Positions 32,360-44,740 of a stretch of 64,000 bases of DNA are shown one piece after another. Position numbers and translations under genes: made by a program. The notes under the pieces were generated by a model. That model worked only from the letters and a program-made list of their open reading frames with translations, ran no database searches and was not told the origin of the DNA. Source of the DNA: Rosa chinensis (Eukaryota; Streptophyta; Magnoliopsida; Rosales; Rosaceae); assembly GCF_002994745.2 (NCBI RefSeq), contig NC_037090.1:26339501-26403500 (forward strand), read 5' to 3'. Numbering within the stretch: position 1 is the stretch's first letter; each line of letters starts with the position of its first letter.

Positions 32360-33620
32360 AGAAATAAAGCGTGGCCTTTTTTTTTCCTTTGAAAAGACAA
32401 CATTGATAGTGCAAGGAAGACTTCAATAACTAATATATATATATTTTTTGGTAATGTGGACTTCAATAACTAATATTTTGAGAGGAAGATTAAACCGGAG
32501 TTGAAGTCAAGTTTATAATGGTTCAAAATTGAGACAATGGATGAAATGACAACTACTTTTCTGGGAAATATTTCAAGAATGATTTTGGAAAATCTTAAAG
32601 ATGAACACTTATGAAAAAAAAAAAAAAAAAGATGAACACTTTTGATTGTTAAAGTGCACTAGAAGGCACTTAATCTAAAAGGGTTTGGCATGAAAGAAAA
32701 GCTCTTCTAAAGATTATGGTGATCGAGAACCTCGTCACCATGCATGGTTCATAAACTAGGTTTCTTTCTTTCTTTCCGTCAAGTCATAACCCTAGGTACC
32801 AAGACCATTAATCTTTTACACCAAGTCATGAGTCGTGACAAGAAATGGCTTCGTAAGAAAGCATACATGTTTGATCATATTCATACAGTTGTTTATACAT
32901 ACACACACACACACACGTATATGTTTTGGTCCTTTTTGTATGTGCACGTTTGTATCATCTAGTTCAACTAGAATTTTCGAGAGATAATATATAAAAGAAC
33001 CCGGTCATATCTTAGATCTGCACACAGAAAAACTCCAGAAATGGTGAGGTAATATACGTGAACTAGTATCGCATTTATCAGACCCTGTCATATTAAAACA
33101 GCAACATATGAGGGAAGATATACTTTCTTATATATGGAAATGTGGTTTAACAGATGCTTGGTAATTTACCTATCAAAGTACTAAAATATATCAATCCAGT
33201 GACCTAGTATTTGGAAGCAACGTCTCTTGGAATATTCAAAAATACGAAGATAAGTTTGTCATCAGAGTACGGACGTACATATGTAAACTACTGTAGCTTA
33301 ATTCGGCGACTGATTCGTTCTTCAAGGCTTCCTCTAAAACTATGTTTTATCTTGTTAGCGACGTTGAGCTCTTTGGTATGATCTAGTTGCTCCACTTCAA
33401 GAAGTTGGACGTTGTTTTTTTACTACCATGCAAAACCAGAGAGCCTCCCTTAGCTGGCCAAGTTAAAAAGATACTCGTTTAAACGCGGCTTCGCACAATT
33501 CTAATCACTATTACTAGCCTTTGTTAACTCGCGAACGAGCCCTAAATGCATGCATGCACCCTCGAAATGAGGAACTAGAAACGTCTGAGAAATTCGACTG
33601 AATATCAGGCTCTGAAGGGT
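32360..33620 (+). repeat. Inter-NLR repeat block, copy 4
   Basis: It holds the TGATCGAGAACCTCGTCACC part (32720), GTCGTGACAAGAAATGGCTT (32834), ATGGTGAGGTAATATACGTG (33040), TGACCTAGTATTTGGAAGCA (33200) and GGTATGATCTAGTTGCTCC (33375). The order is that of copies 2 and 3, with a deletion between about 33265 and 33300. A (CA)7 run lies at 32900-32916. Confidence 0.6.
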
Positions 33621-33757
33621 AAACTAGACTTGTGTGTCTTTTCTTTAACGGCAGCAACCACCTTCGGGACTGCTAGCTGCTCCTAGAAGAGCCTCTGCAG
33701 CAAGCTCTACTGGTACTCCAACCAGGCAACCATTCTTGATTCTGTGCAACAAGATCA

Positions 33758-34010
33758 GGTTAGAAGTTACACAAAATGAGTACTATATATAAACTATCTC
33801 AGAATAAGCACATGTAAACACATATACTGTAGTTTGCAGATTAGGATTGCTGTTGTAGTCGCATCCTAATTTAGGACTGAAACCCTATATCTATCCTAAT
33901 GTCTGCAAATTAACATGAACAGAAGATCAGCTATGACAAATATAAGATTGATATGTTGTTCTGATCCTAAGTTAGGATGCGTATGACATTGCATTCCTAT
34001 GACATAGTAA

Positions 34011-34050
<40 letters not shown>

Positions 34051-34996
34051 AGGTTCTAAAAAACGCTAGGCGCTAGTCGGGCGGTGACCCAGGGACTAGC
34101 GCCTAGGGGCCTAGGCGGGAGCCTAGGCGGGGACTAGGCGGTTTTAAATTATTTTTATTTTTTAATTATTTTATAACATATAATTATATAAATAGAAATA
34201 TTTAAAATCTCAAAATTAATTGAAAATAGTTTAATTAATCAAAATAGAGAAAAGTTTAATGAATCATACTTAATATAGCCTAAGATAAAGTCTCACTTTT
34301 AGTGGGTTTGTTCAAACCACACGTATGTCAAACTACAAGTACACGTTTCTTGGGCTTAGCAAACGTGTCAAATTGAAATAGCCTTTGCTGGGTTTCAATA
34401 GATAAATCAGTCTCCGTTTTTTTTCTCTTTCTTTGCCCCACTACACTTGAAGACCAAGCTCCTTCTCTCTCTCTCTCTCCCACGGCGACCCTGTATACCG
34501 TTTTCAACCACCATCACTCCATTCCCATTGCAATACGACCTGATCATCAATCGCCTAACTCAATCTTCGCTGGACCACCACCCTCGTCGTTGCACCTCTC
34601 ACTCTAGCAAACTCGACCCCGATAACAACTTATCTGGGTTGGAGTTCGATTTGCCGGAAAAAACCAACTCCGAGTCGGGAGAACTGGCTGGACCAGAAGC
34701 TGAGTGATGATTCAATGGAGAAATCCAAAAGAAGATATTACAAGTGGATGTACGGCGGTGATTCGGATGAGGAGGAGGAGAAGTGGTGGGGGGTGAGAGG
34801 TTGGTGGAGAGAGTTGTGGTTATGATTTGCATCAGTCCGCCTAGCGCCCAGCCCGCCCAAGCCGTCTAGGCGCCCGCCTAGACCACCTGAGCGCCCGCCC
34901 AACTGCAAAACGATTTCCTTGGTCGCCTAGCCCTTAATCGGGGCGGTCGGTGGATGCCTAGCGCCTAGGCGGCCGCCCAGACCGTTTTTTAGAACA

Positions 34997-35049
<53 letters not shown>

Positions 35050-35475
35050 CACCAAGCAATATAAATTGAAATCAAAGATAAAGAGATTGTAGAGGTACTA
35101 ACTAGATTCACTGCTCCTTGCATTGTTCTTCTCCTAGATTCACCCTTGATCTCAGATTGTTAATGGGACAATTCGATTGAGGTGTGGTGCTCTAGCAGGG
35201 ATCAATGAAGGCGTTTTAATCCACTTTATATCAGAAAAGCAGTTAAGGCAGTTCCTTCCATCAAGAAACTGTTTTATAACTTCTTTATCATTGTCTGATA
35301 GATTACTCAAAATAACCATACTATTTGAATTCAAATTCAAAACATATTGCATTAATAAAACTATTTTCGATTACAAGTTTTATTTAATACTCTGATGTTA
35401 CAAACTGAACTCTAAAACTCCTCACAATGTCAGCTTAAGTGAAAATGCTGATGTCTAGTTCGATAAGGTCTTACA
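33758..35475 (-). repeat. 3' LTR of the LARD-like element, with nested insertion
   Basis: Read on plus, it runs GGTTAGAAGTTACAC to GATAAGGTCTTACA. It has the same ends as the right LTR except that the first base is changed (T to G). A TIR element of about 950 bases interrupts it at a (TA)n run. Confidence 0.85.
34049..34999. mobile_element. TIR element nested in the LTR at a (TA)n tract
   Basis: The ends mirror each other: CAAGGTTCTAAAAAACGCTA at 34049 and, reversed, CAGTGTTCTAAAAAACGGTC at 34980-34999. GC-rich subterminal arms follow, full of CTAGGCG repeats. The other LTR lacks it. The flanks are TATATAT on both sides, so a duplication cannot be seen. The core (34390-34830) is gene-like, with a Ser/Pro-rich frame (34447-34707), but unidentified. 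The superfamily is uncertain, possibly hAT. Confidence 0.7.
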
Positions 35476-38400
35476 ATCTCCCACTGAACTAGATATCATG
35501 CAAAATCAACTTATATTGTTGAGTTGTATTCTTAAGTATGCACAAGAGTTCAAGGACATCATCTGTTTTTCAAAGTCCTGTCAATTTTGCTAAACTGCAT
35601 TGAACTACAGAAAATTATAATGAATTGGAAAATCATTAGTTTTCTATGATCACAATGCAGCAAGTAAAATTACATGAAACTACCTCAAGTATGATTTTAT
35701 ACATGTTTAATTTATTTACAGTAATCGATTTGTAAAACATGTTGATCCAAAATTATTTTCAACTAGATGAAGAGCTGTATTATCTTACTGATTTGGCATA
35801 TCAATATCAGGTTCTTCCTTGCATATGTACGTACATATTCACTGATGTAGTATATTAGTATCAGGTTCCTCATGTGTACATGGTTCTGCATATGTACATG
35901 TTTTACCTATACAACAACTAAATGTTGAAAACTAATTTTATTCAAATGACAAAAGCCAGATGATAAATTCACAAATGACTGATTAACTGAAATAGACACA
36001 TTACCAGATAATACTAAACACAATATGTTCATACAAATGTATCACATATTGACATAATCTATTCTCATTAATAATCATTGATGAGTTGGAATAAACAAAA
36101 GGATGAGATATTCAAGCAAAATACAAATAATCTATCACATCCATGCTCTCGTGCCTATAGTCGCTAAGTTCAGAAGTTTTGTCTCAAAAGACTTAAACTT
36201 GACTACTTAATTCTGAACAAAGTATTGATGCATAACTAGATAGTTTAAGACCAATTTATGATGCATCACAATTTGTTTGTTCTGAAAAACCATATCTTCT
36301 TGGTATGGTATAGTAAAGACTAAAGGGAAACAATAAGCTTGCTATGAGTTTAGAATACTACAGAATGCACAATTTAATTCGTGATCAAGACATATGGCAT
36401 CATTGAAGAAAATAGAACTATAACAACAATTATAGCTATACTATGGAAGTAGAGCATCATAAAAGTCATAAATTATTATGCCTAAATCAATCCGTAATGT
36501 CACACAAATATAATTTGCAGCAAAGTATTGTTTCAATCCTAATATACGAGTGCAGCATTATTTGAATCCTAATATACCAGCAAAATCAGAATCACTGATA
36601 AACAAATGAAAATAACCAAAAAACTTGAGATTTCAACCTTAGGCCAAAAGTGTCACTGTTGCATGCTATCAACTACCTACGCAGTTTAGCAACCAGTCAT
36701 TTCTTTTATGGTGACTAAACTATCCACCATAAATGTATGTCCCAAATGTTAGTTCAGTTTTGAACAACATCATAATAAATGCACATACTCAGATCAACTA
36801 ACTATGATATTTTCAAGAAATTGGTATCATTTGTGATACACTTATCTCTAATATCATCTGAATGTTTATTGATGTATACATGCAAACTCAAATAACCAAA
36901 TGTTTGATCACTGACGACTTTGGAAATCAGAGTCAAATTAAATTTTAAGCTAATTTGAGTTATAGTTTTCTGTTAACAAATGAATCAATTCATGCATTTA
37001 CACAATAACCACTTTGATGGCAGGAAGTATAAGATGCATGAAATAATCAAGAAAACACCTTTAGTTTGCATATAACTTTTCATACACTGCTACTTTGGCA
37101 GCATAATGTAATACAGTAATATACACTCTATAGATATATGTTATGAATGAACATAATGATCCAAATGCTATTGAGATATAATCAAAACTCAAAACTTTGA
37201 TCATCCATAATGTATCATGCATTCGTAAATCACACAAATATAATTTGCAGCAAAAAGTGTAAACTGAATGCACCAATATAAGACTCAAAAGTTACTAAGA
37301 GAATAAGTAATTCACCAAGAACTTACTCCCACTGTTCCTCACTTTACCTTTTCTGATACAATATGAGAAGCAGATTTTAAGAGAACTCGATAAATATACA
37401 ATTTGGGACAATCAAAATCAAGTACAAGAAGAAAATAACTATGATAATAAAAACACATATACATGTATATTTCCCCCCTGTTTTTATTATTTATTGAACA
37501 AGAATTTAAAATGATGACCCATAGATGAGAGTAGTCTAAACTATATCTCACATGACAAAACAAATATAAACAATATCAATACTAAGACATTGAAGTCTAC
37601 TGTATTGCTCTCCTATATGTGCATTACCAATTGTCAGAAATTACACTGTTCTACTGCTATAAATCTATCTTAGCATGAACACATGTAAACAAAGATTTCT
37701 ATGTAAAAATATGTAGGAGTGCAGTAGTGATTGTAATTAGCATTTAGGATTGAAAAATCATATATATCCTATGTATGCATATTGTATAAACTTTATGATA
37801 TATAAAGCAATATAAATGAAATCACGTGCATCATTAGATTATGTATTCAGGCTTAGGATTGAAGTCGCTATATCAATCCTGTATCTGCAGAATACATAAA
37901 TAACAGAATACAAACATAACAGACTTATATACGTGAACTATATTTAGGATTGCAGTAGTAAATGCATAGTATATTAGGATTGCAGAAACATATCTATCCT
38001 AATATTTGAATGAACTATTTAGGTGTGATATACTAGTCGTATCCTAATATAGGACTAAAACATCATATCTATCCTGATATCGGCAATGTATATAAACTGT
38101 ACATATGTGAAGGAGTCTTACATGATGCACTTGAATCATTCATCTTAGTCTTGTACTCTCAAGTTCAACTCAATGTCACTTTACCATTTTCTGAAATTTG
38201 AGTCATTCTGTAGTGCAACTTGATTGATGCTCAAAGGAAAATGCACAGGTGTATATGAAGTTGATCGATAAAATCATTCTAGTTTACCACAACACTAGAA
38301 TTATCTGTATATCCCAAATAAAATGAAAATATTCATGATTTGAACATTCATTTCACACCAAATGCATATGTTCAGAAAATAGAACTAAACCATTTTCAAG

Positions 38401-40485
38401 ATTTTGACATCCTTTGGGGTGTACTCATCTTTAATGATATCTGAATGTTCAATTTTTATCATATACAAACTCAAGAACCAAATGTTTGATACCAGACTTC
38501 TTTGAAAATAAGGATCAAATTAAATTTTAAGTTGCTTGATTTTATTGTTGAAAACCAAACAAGACAATTAATCTCTTTTACAGTAAGCCATTTTGACAGC
38601 ATTTAGCATCTAAGAAGATTTAATTGACTTTATATCAACAATGTGATCATGACCTATCTGAAAGCCATCTACTAAAATATGGATGTATATATGTAGAAAA
38701 TGAACTCTTCTATTTTCGAGATTTGTTGAGTACTATTCTCTAATAGTTCTGAATGTTCATTCACCTAATATATATAAGATTATGAAACCAAATGTTTGAT
38801 GCAGAATTTCTTTGAAAATTAGGATCAAATTTAATTTTATGTTTCATAATCTCTTTTCTGATGAAATTGAAGACAATTTCATTGCTATCTATGTGAAACT
38901 ATCTTGATAGCATTTTTCATATGCAAAATGCAACTGACTTCATTCTACACATTTCAACAGTGTATCTGATCGTTTAGAATCTTCATATATGAGACCACTT
39001 TGGCAGCACACCACATATGAAGTTTTCAAAATTAATATCAGAAACTTTAAACATGCATATCGATCATTTAGCATTTCAAAATAATATGAAATACATAAAT
39101 ATGCACTCAGATGAATATAATGTAATCTTCATATGAAATAGAGGTCCTGTATTGAATCAATTAAGGGTGCTATAACAGTTATGTACCTTTGACTAAACTT
39201 AATAAGTTGATATCAGAAAATTTCTGTGACTGACTCCTGAACTTGAAAAATTCTAACTAATCCTAGAAAATTCCGTTTTGGGTGATTCTAGCTCCCAATG
39301 GCTCTCTAAGATGTCTACTAAAACTCTTTAGAAGAAACCAACCTCAAATTCTCAGTGGATCTGTACAGTTTTGCAAAAGTAAGTGACTGAGTTGAAATTC
39401 CAGAAAATCTGAAAGTGGCTAAAATCTCTTTCTTTGGCCAAAAACCTTTTCATCACTCAATTTTCTAACCAAGAAAAGTATTGTGATTTCTAAGCAATGT
39501 TCTAAGGCTATTGCTCAGATTGAAAGTACATCAATTAGCCATGATACAATGCTCAATATGTAATGTAGGAATGTCAAAGCCATAATTGATCTTGTTGTTG
39601 ACCATTAAGTCAACAGTTATCTCTAACCATATAAACACTTGGATATATATAGCAACTATGACAATTAAAATAGCAACAACATTTGTCAAGATCTATCGTG
39701 CAAATCATGCAAATATAATTGACTATGAATTTTGGTTAATTCTGAGTATGACATTATACAGATCAACACCTGCTAGATAATTAATTAAGATGACTATGCC
39801 AAATATAAGATTGTAAATCAACAGAAACATGATTCAAAGCCAAAATATAATCTGCAGCAAATTAAATATTAAAGCCAAAACTGATAATAGTATGTGATAC
39901 CAATACCAACATGATGCAGTTTCAAAATCCATTGATGCTTCTCCAAGATCCACTCTTCAGTTATAATCCAAGTAATACATAAACACATACCAACTAACCT
40001 AGCCACACAGCAACAATGTAAGTAGCTTACATTAATATCAAACAACCAAATAAAATTATAGTTTCACTATAATGCCTCAAGGGAACTCACCAAATCGAAG
40101 ACTGATAATTTGGATACATATCTTATCTGCTCATAAAACAAGGCCTGGATCGACATGCACCAACTTGGTAGAAGGCACTATTTAGTGATCAATAGAAGTG
40201 ATAGAAGTCGGTGATTGATTTAATTGCTCTCTCATTTTCTCCTCCTCTCAAAGAATGAGGGTAATGGATAATAAATTTGGGAGAACCCAATTTCACTTGC
40301 ATCAATTCAGAGCAAATTGGATTTGCAAATGTGAGAGCGTGCATATGTCGATAAATGCATCAGATATGCAATATATATATATAGATAACTGCATGCGGAT
40401 TATATGAACATGAACTCCCCAGAAATTGGTTGTAAAGTAAGTTTAATTGAATATCAGTAACATGTAACTCATCTGAAGATAGTGA
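35476..40485 (-). other. Interior of the LARD-like element: decayed internal repeats, no genes
   Basis: No frame above 75 codons. Two repeat types are scattered through it. One of about 150 bases is centred on ACCAAATGTTTGAT (near 36896, 38475 and 38785), with GAATGTTCAT-like text before it and GGATCAAATTAAATTTTA after. The other is of TCCTAATATAGGATT type (36535-36580 and 37720-38090), also present in the LTRs. TTTTGACAGCAT.T.GCAT-like units recur near 37085, 38590, 38905 and 39000. Confidence 0.6.
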
Positions 40486-40497
40486 GCTCTGATACCA
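40486..40497 (-). promoter_or_regulatory. Primer-binding site of the LARD-like element
   Basis: GCTCTGATACCA on plus, which is TGGTATCAGAGC on the minus strand, complementary to the 3' end of initiator methionine tRNA as usual for Copia elements. Two bases separate it from the LTR. Confidence 0.85.
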
Positions 40498-40499
40498 AT

Positions 40500-40746
40500 T
40501 GTTAGAAGTTACACAAAATGAGTACTATAAACTATCTCAGAATAAGCACATGTAAACACATATACTGCAGTTTGCAGATTAGGATTGCTGTTTTAGTCGC
40601 ATCCTAATTTAGGACTGCAACCCTATATCTATCCTAATGTCTGCAAATTAACATGAACAAAAGATCAGTTATGACAAATATAAGATTGATATGTTGTTAT
40701 GATCCTAAGTTAGGATGCATATGACATTGCATTCCTATGACATAGT

Positions 40747-40820
<74 letters not shown>

Positions 40821-41245
40821 CACCAAGCAATATAAATTGAAATCAAAGATAAAGAGATTGTAGAGATACTAACTAGATTCACTGCTCCTTGCATTGTTCT
40901 TCTCCTAGATTCACCCTTGATCTCAGATTGTTAATGGGACAATTCGATTGAGGTGTGGTGCTCTAGCAGGGATCAATGAAGGCGTTTTAATCCACTTTAT
41001 ATCAGAAAGCAGTTAAGGCAGTTCCTTCCATCAAGAAACTGTTTTATAACTTCTTTATCTTTGTCTAATGGATTACTCAAAATAACCATACTATTTGAAT
41101 TCAAATTCAAAACAGATTGCATTAATAAAACTATTTTCGATTACAAGTTTTATTTAATACTCTGATGTTACAAACTGAACTCTAAAACTCCTCACAATGT
41201 TAGCTTAAGCGAAAATGCTGATGTCTAGTTCGATAAGGTCTTACA
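40500..41245 (-). repeat. 5' LTR of the LARD-like element
   Basis: On plus, TGTTAGAAGTTACAC to AAGGTCTTACA. It holds (CA)n(TA)n at 40753-40818, where the other LTR has only (TA)n plus the nested element. Confidence 0.9.
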
Positions 41246-41739
41246 GATCAATATCAGAACCCGGAAACTCTGACAAGTCTGCAGCAAGCTCTACTGGTAC
41301 TCTAACTAGAATTGCATTACGGATTGAAATTCACTCTAAACTTCAAGACTCTAGTACACAGTAGTACTCCTCATATACAAGAAGCCACTGCCATAAAAAC
41401 AACATCTAAATCAGAGAACTTCTGCTCGATTGTTTCTGGTGTAGTAAAAACCCACATACCACATTGACTCGAGATTCAGAGAGCGGTCTAGCAATTTAAG
41501 TAATAAAATTCAAATACAGTGTAGTGAGAAATTTTTTGACATTTTGTTGGTGTAGCCGGAGACTAGCAAAGGCTCCATGCCAAGAACCATTGCAAAGATC
41601 CATCACTCTAAACTTTAGCATTCAGATATTGAAATTTCCATAGAAAAATTACAGGTGGGATCCGATACAAAATGAATCAATTAAGGAAAGTTGTGTGTGT
41701 GTGTGTATAATCCACTAGACAAGGTTTACTACAAACTTT
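41246..41739. other. Flank of the LARD-like element
   Basis: The first 65 bases (CCCGGAAACTCTGACAAGTC...) resemble the LRR exon of copy B near 21610-21640 and may be an NLR relic. GCAAGCTCTACTGGTACTC.AAC occurs here (41283) and left of the element (33706), so the target site lay between two short direct repeats. The rest is unassigned. A (GT)n run lies at 41690-41708. Confidence 0.35.
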
Positions 41740-42166
41740 TTTTTTTTTCGAGGGCTGGAACCCGGTCTTTGGGTTGTTGTATGGTTTAGGACTAGTTGTT
41801 TCAGGTCATAATTTCTACGGGAATTGGTAATTATCTGGAATAAGATTGGCTTTTAAGCGGCTTATGGATAAGGAGTTGCTCCTATTTGTTGGCTAGGAAG
41901 TGGTCTTTTGTTGGTACAACAATTGCGTGATTGGCTAATAGGAGGCTAGAGAATGATTTTGCCCTAAAAGACATGGAGTTTCTTTGTCTATAAGTTCGCT
42001 AATTATAACGAGCTTATCATCGACTTGTAATGAGTTTGTTTCTACTTAGAATAGGGTTCCGTATTTTCTTGCTGGCTATCTTGTTGTAAGTACAGATAGA
42101 CTGTAGCTATTGGCTATTTACTGGATATTGATTCTAATGATATCAATATTATTCAAAAAAAAAAAG
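41740..42166 (+). mobile_element. LINE-like 3' tail
   Basis: A non-coding segment ending in TATCAATATTATTC and an A11 run (42156-42166), in the style of a LINE 3' end. No domain and no target duplication found. Confidence 0.3.
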
Positions 42167-42374
42167 AATCAAATCGACCTTAATAATCACTTACTTGATT
42201 AGTCATTTTTATTAAAAATTATATTAACGTTAATAAGTTTATCTACTCAAAAGTTAGTTACCAACTTACTATCATGTTGCAGACGCACTCCCTACTTAAA
42301 TAAGTGTGTGTTGATGACTCTTAACTACGAGTGTCATATGCAATCATTTTTTATTTTTTTCTCAATTAATGTAC

Positions 42375-42691
42375 GCATGTCATTGTTACTCAAAGGCAAT
42401 AGTGTTACTATGATTCGCACATATATAGTGTCACTGTGATTTGCACATATAGTGTCACAGATGTCATGCGTATTTATGCATGACACCTCATGAAAATCAT
42501 TTATCAATTTGATATATATCATTGTTACTCCAAATGACTAATATCGATTACTGAGTGATGATGAAATCATAGTCACTACTTATTAACAAAAAAATTTAGT
42601 GTTAAAATGATCAAGTAAAAGTCAGGAAATAGGCAAGAAATTGTGATATTTAAATATCCCATCATTTAGACATGAAGAAAATTAATAAGTG
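42375..42691 (+). repeat. 310-bp direct repeat, left copy
   Basis: From GCATGTCATTGTTACTCAAA to AAATTAATAAGTG it matches 51133-51434 in the same orientation, roughly 80-85% by eye. Shared phrases include ATATATCATTGTTACTCCAA and GGCAAGAAATTGTGATATTT. It sits just outside the FRO-carrying element. Confidence 0.75.
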
Positions 42692-43488
42692 TCGGGTAAT
42701 CAGTCACCGTCCAATGTAATCCAGTCACTTGTCACGAAACTTTGCCGGAAATCTTACTGGAGGTATCCAAAGTTGTTGTCGGAGATCTCATAGGTTGCTG
42801 GAGACTTTTATTGCTGTCCAATAAAACCCAATAAACTTTTATTACCCCTCCCCCCCTCAAATAAAACTTTTATTAGGGGGCAATAAAAGTTTATTGGGGG
42901 AAAATTGACTAATCTACCTAAAATTAAAAAAATAAAATTTTAATTGAGGAAAGAGATGAGGAGATTACATCAATTCAAAACTTTTTATTAGGGGGCAACA
43001 AAAGTTTATCGGGTTTTATTGAGAGGCAATAAAATTTTAATTGCCCCCCAATAATAGTTATATATACAAACTCCATGTACTACCACTTTTGTTTTATAAT
43101 CACTACACACTAATTAAAATTGAAGGGTTCACTCACACATTCAGTTTTAGTATTTTCTCAGGCTTTGATTTCTTGAAATCACTTGAAATCTGGACATAGA
43201 AAGTCCAAGCTAAGAAGAGCATGATGAGGAAGACAGCAACAATTTCAATACTTGATAAAATTCCCAGAAGACTGTTCACCACCAACGGATTTGAGAAACC
43301 AGCAATTACTCTCCTCCCTTTTCTGTCATATCCAACTTAAGCACACTAGTAAAATTTTAATTGGCATATCTTAAAATAATCATAATCTAATTGCATAAAC
43401 ATAAAATACTGTACTACCTCCTAATTGGCTCTCTGGGTTTCAAATTCAAGTAAAATAATTAAGACCTGCAAAAAACGTAAGATCCAAA

Positions 43489-43692
43489 TGTTCAAGTAAA
43501 TCTCTAATTTGTGTTTGGCCCAAACTCTAGGTTACTTGACCTAGTGGTAATAGGGTTTAATTAGAAGAATCTAGAGATTATCTTTCCTTGTATGATTCAG
43601 ACTCTATACATTGTAATCATTTATATAAAGAGGCTCCTATTATCAATGAGAACATACAGCAATTTTCTCTCAATTTCTGATTCCCTAAAACA
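43489..43692 (+). repeat. Left LTR of Copia 2
   Basis: TGTTCAAGTAAATC to CCCTAAAACA. The promoter TATA box is TTATATAAAGAGGC near 43620. ATTATCAATGAGAACA follows it as the probable transcript start region. Confidence 0.9.
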
Positions 43693-44740
43693 CGTTATCA
43701 GCATGAAGCTCTAACCCTGAAACCCTAAATTCGTAGCCTTCATATCCCTGCAACCTCCGCCGCGCACCTTGAAGCTCTCAACTCTAGGAGTACATAACTG
43801 GCCGGAAAAACACCAAACCGGCCACTGGAAGTGACGCAAATCTCTCTGCCCGGTTCAAAGGTTTCCTCATCTCCTCCGGCAGCCATACTCCACCACCAGA
43901 AGAGCCTTGTCCCCAGATTCCGGGAACCTGAAAATTCACCACCGGAACAGGCCTAGAAACACCCGAACCGCCCTCCTAAAGTCCCTCCACCTTGAACTGC
44001 CGCCCGACCTTCAGCCTTGCAGATTCTCTCTGCCCTGTCCCTATAAGCCCAGCCCAGAAGGAGCCCAGAAGCACAGCGCAACCTAGAGTCAAAAGCCCAA
44101 CCTCTTGGCCCAAAAGTGCAGCAGCAGACCTCGGCCCAAGACAAAGAAGCAGGCCCAAAGCCCACTGAGACAGCCCAGAACCTAACCCAGTCAGTGTCCA
44201 GTCAGCACCTAGTCAACCTGTCGCGTCAGCATCAAACTGCCACGTCAGCAGCTCGATCAACTCTGGTCAACACAGCCGGTGACTTTTCCGGCCATTTCCA
44301 GTCAACTTTCCGGCCACTTTTCCAGCCAAATTTTCCAATGACCTATTTAGAGGTTTTTTTTTTCTTTCTAAAAGTTCCCGTTTTTTAGAGTTTTTTAATT
44401 CAGTTTCTCTTCTTTTTATCGGGGACTTGCAACCTCCCTTCTTCTACCCCCCCTTCTTCTTCATAAGGGAGACCAAAAGCCAAACCGTGGGGGTTTGTGC
44501 TCACTCCAAGCTTGGAGCTTGTAGAGTCCTCCAAACTTAGAGTTTGTTGAGATAAAATGATCGACCACAAACATCATTGTTTCGATCTAATCCAACCCCT
44601 CTTGGAATTGAATTTCTTGCAAGCGACTACGCTCGAAAATTCCTAATTTCTTAGAAGCGACTACGCTCAGAAATTTTTATTGTTTTCGTGGTAGCCCATT
44701 ACGCTCCGAAACTAACCATATTTTCTTGTTGTTTTTCAGG
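43693..44740 (+). other. Copia 2 leader
   Basis: A 1.05 kb untranslated leader, GC-rich (43740-44330) like that of element 1 and without long tandem repeats. Short frames here are not conserved. It ends TTGTTGTTTTTCAG|GATG, a splice-acceptor-like end right at the gag start. TCTTGGAATTGAATTTCTTG and AAGCGACTACGCTC.. repeat near 44600-44680. Confidence 0.6.

Larger units (their letters stand above)
33758..41245 (-). mobile_element. Non-coding LTR retrotransposon (LARD-like), TSD GATCA
   Basis: Two LTRs of about 746 bases (ignoring a nested insertion) are flanked by perfect GATCA duplications (33753-33757 and 41246-41250). Orientation is minus: the primer-binding site TGGTATCAGAGC is next to the right LTR, and a purine tract GTGGGAGAT precedes the left LTR. 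The LTRs are about 97-98% identical by eye, so the insertion is recent. The 5 kb interior has no gag, pol or other long frame, so it must borrow proteins from another element. Confidence 0.85.

Noticed and set aside
33758..41245. Host gene with long introns in the 35-40 kb interval
   Set aside because: LTR ends, primer-binding site and GATCA duplications explain the whole interval as one retrotransposon. No exon-like sequence was found.
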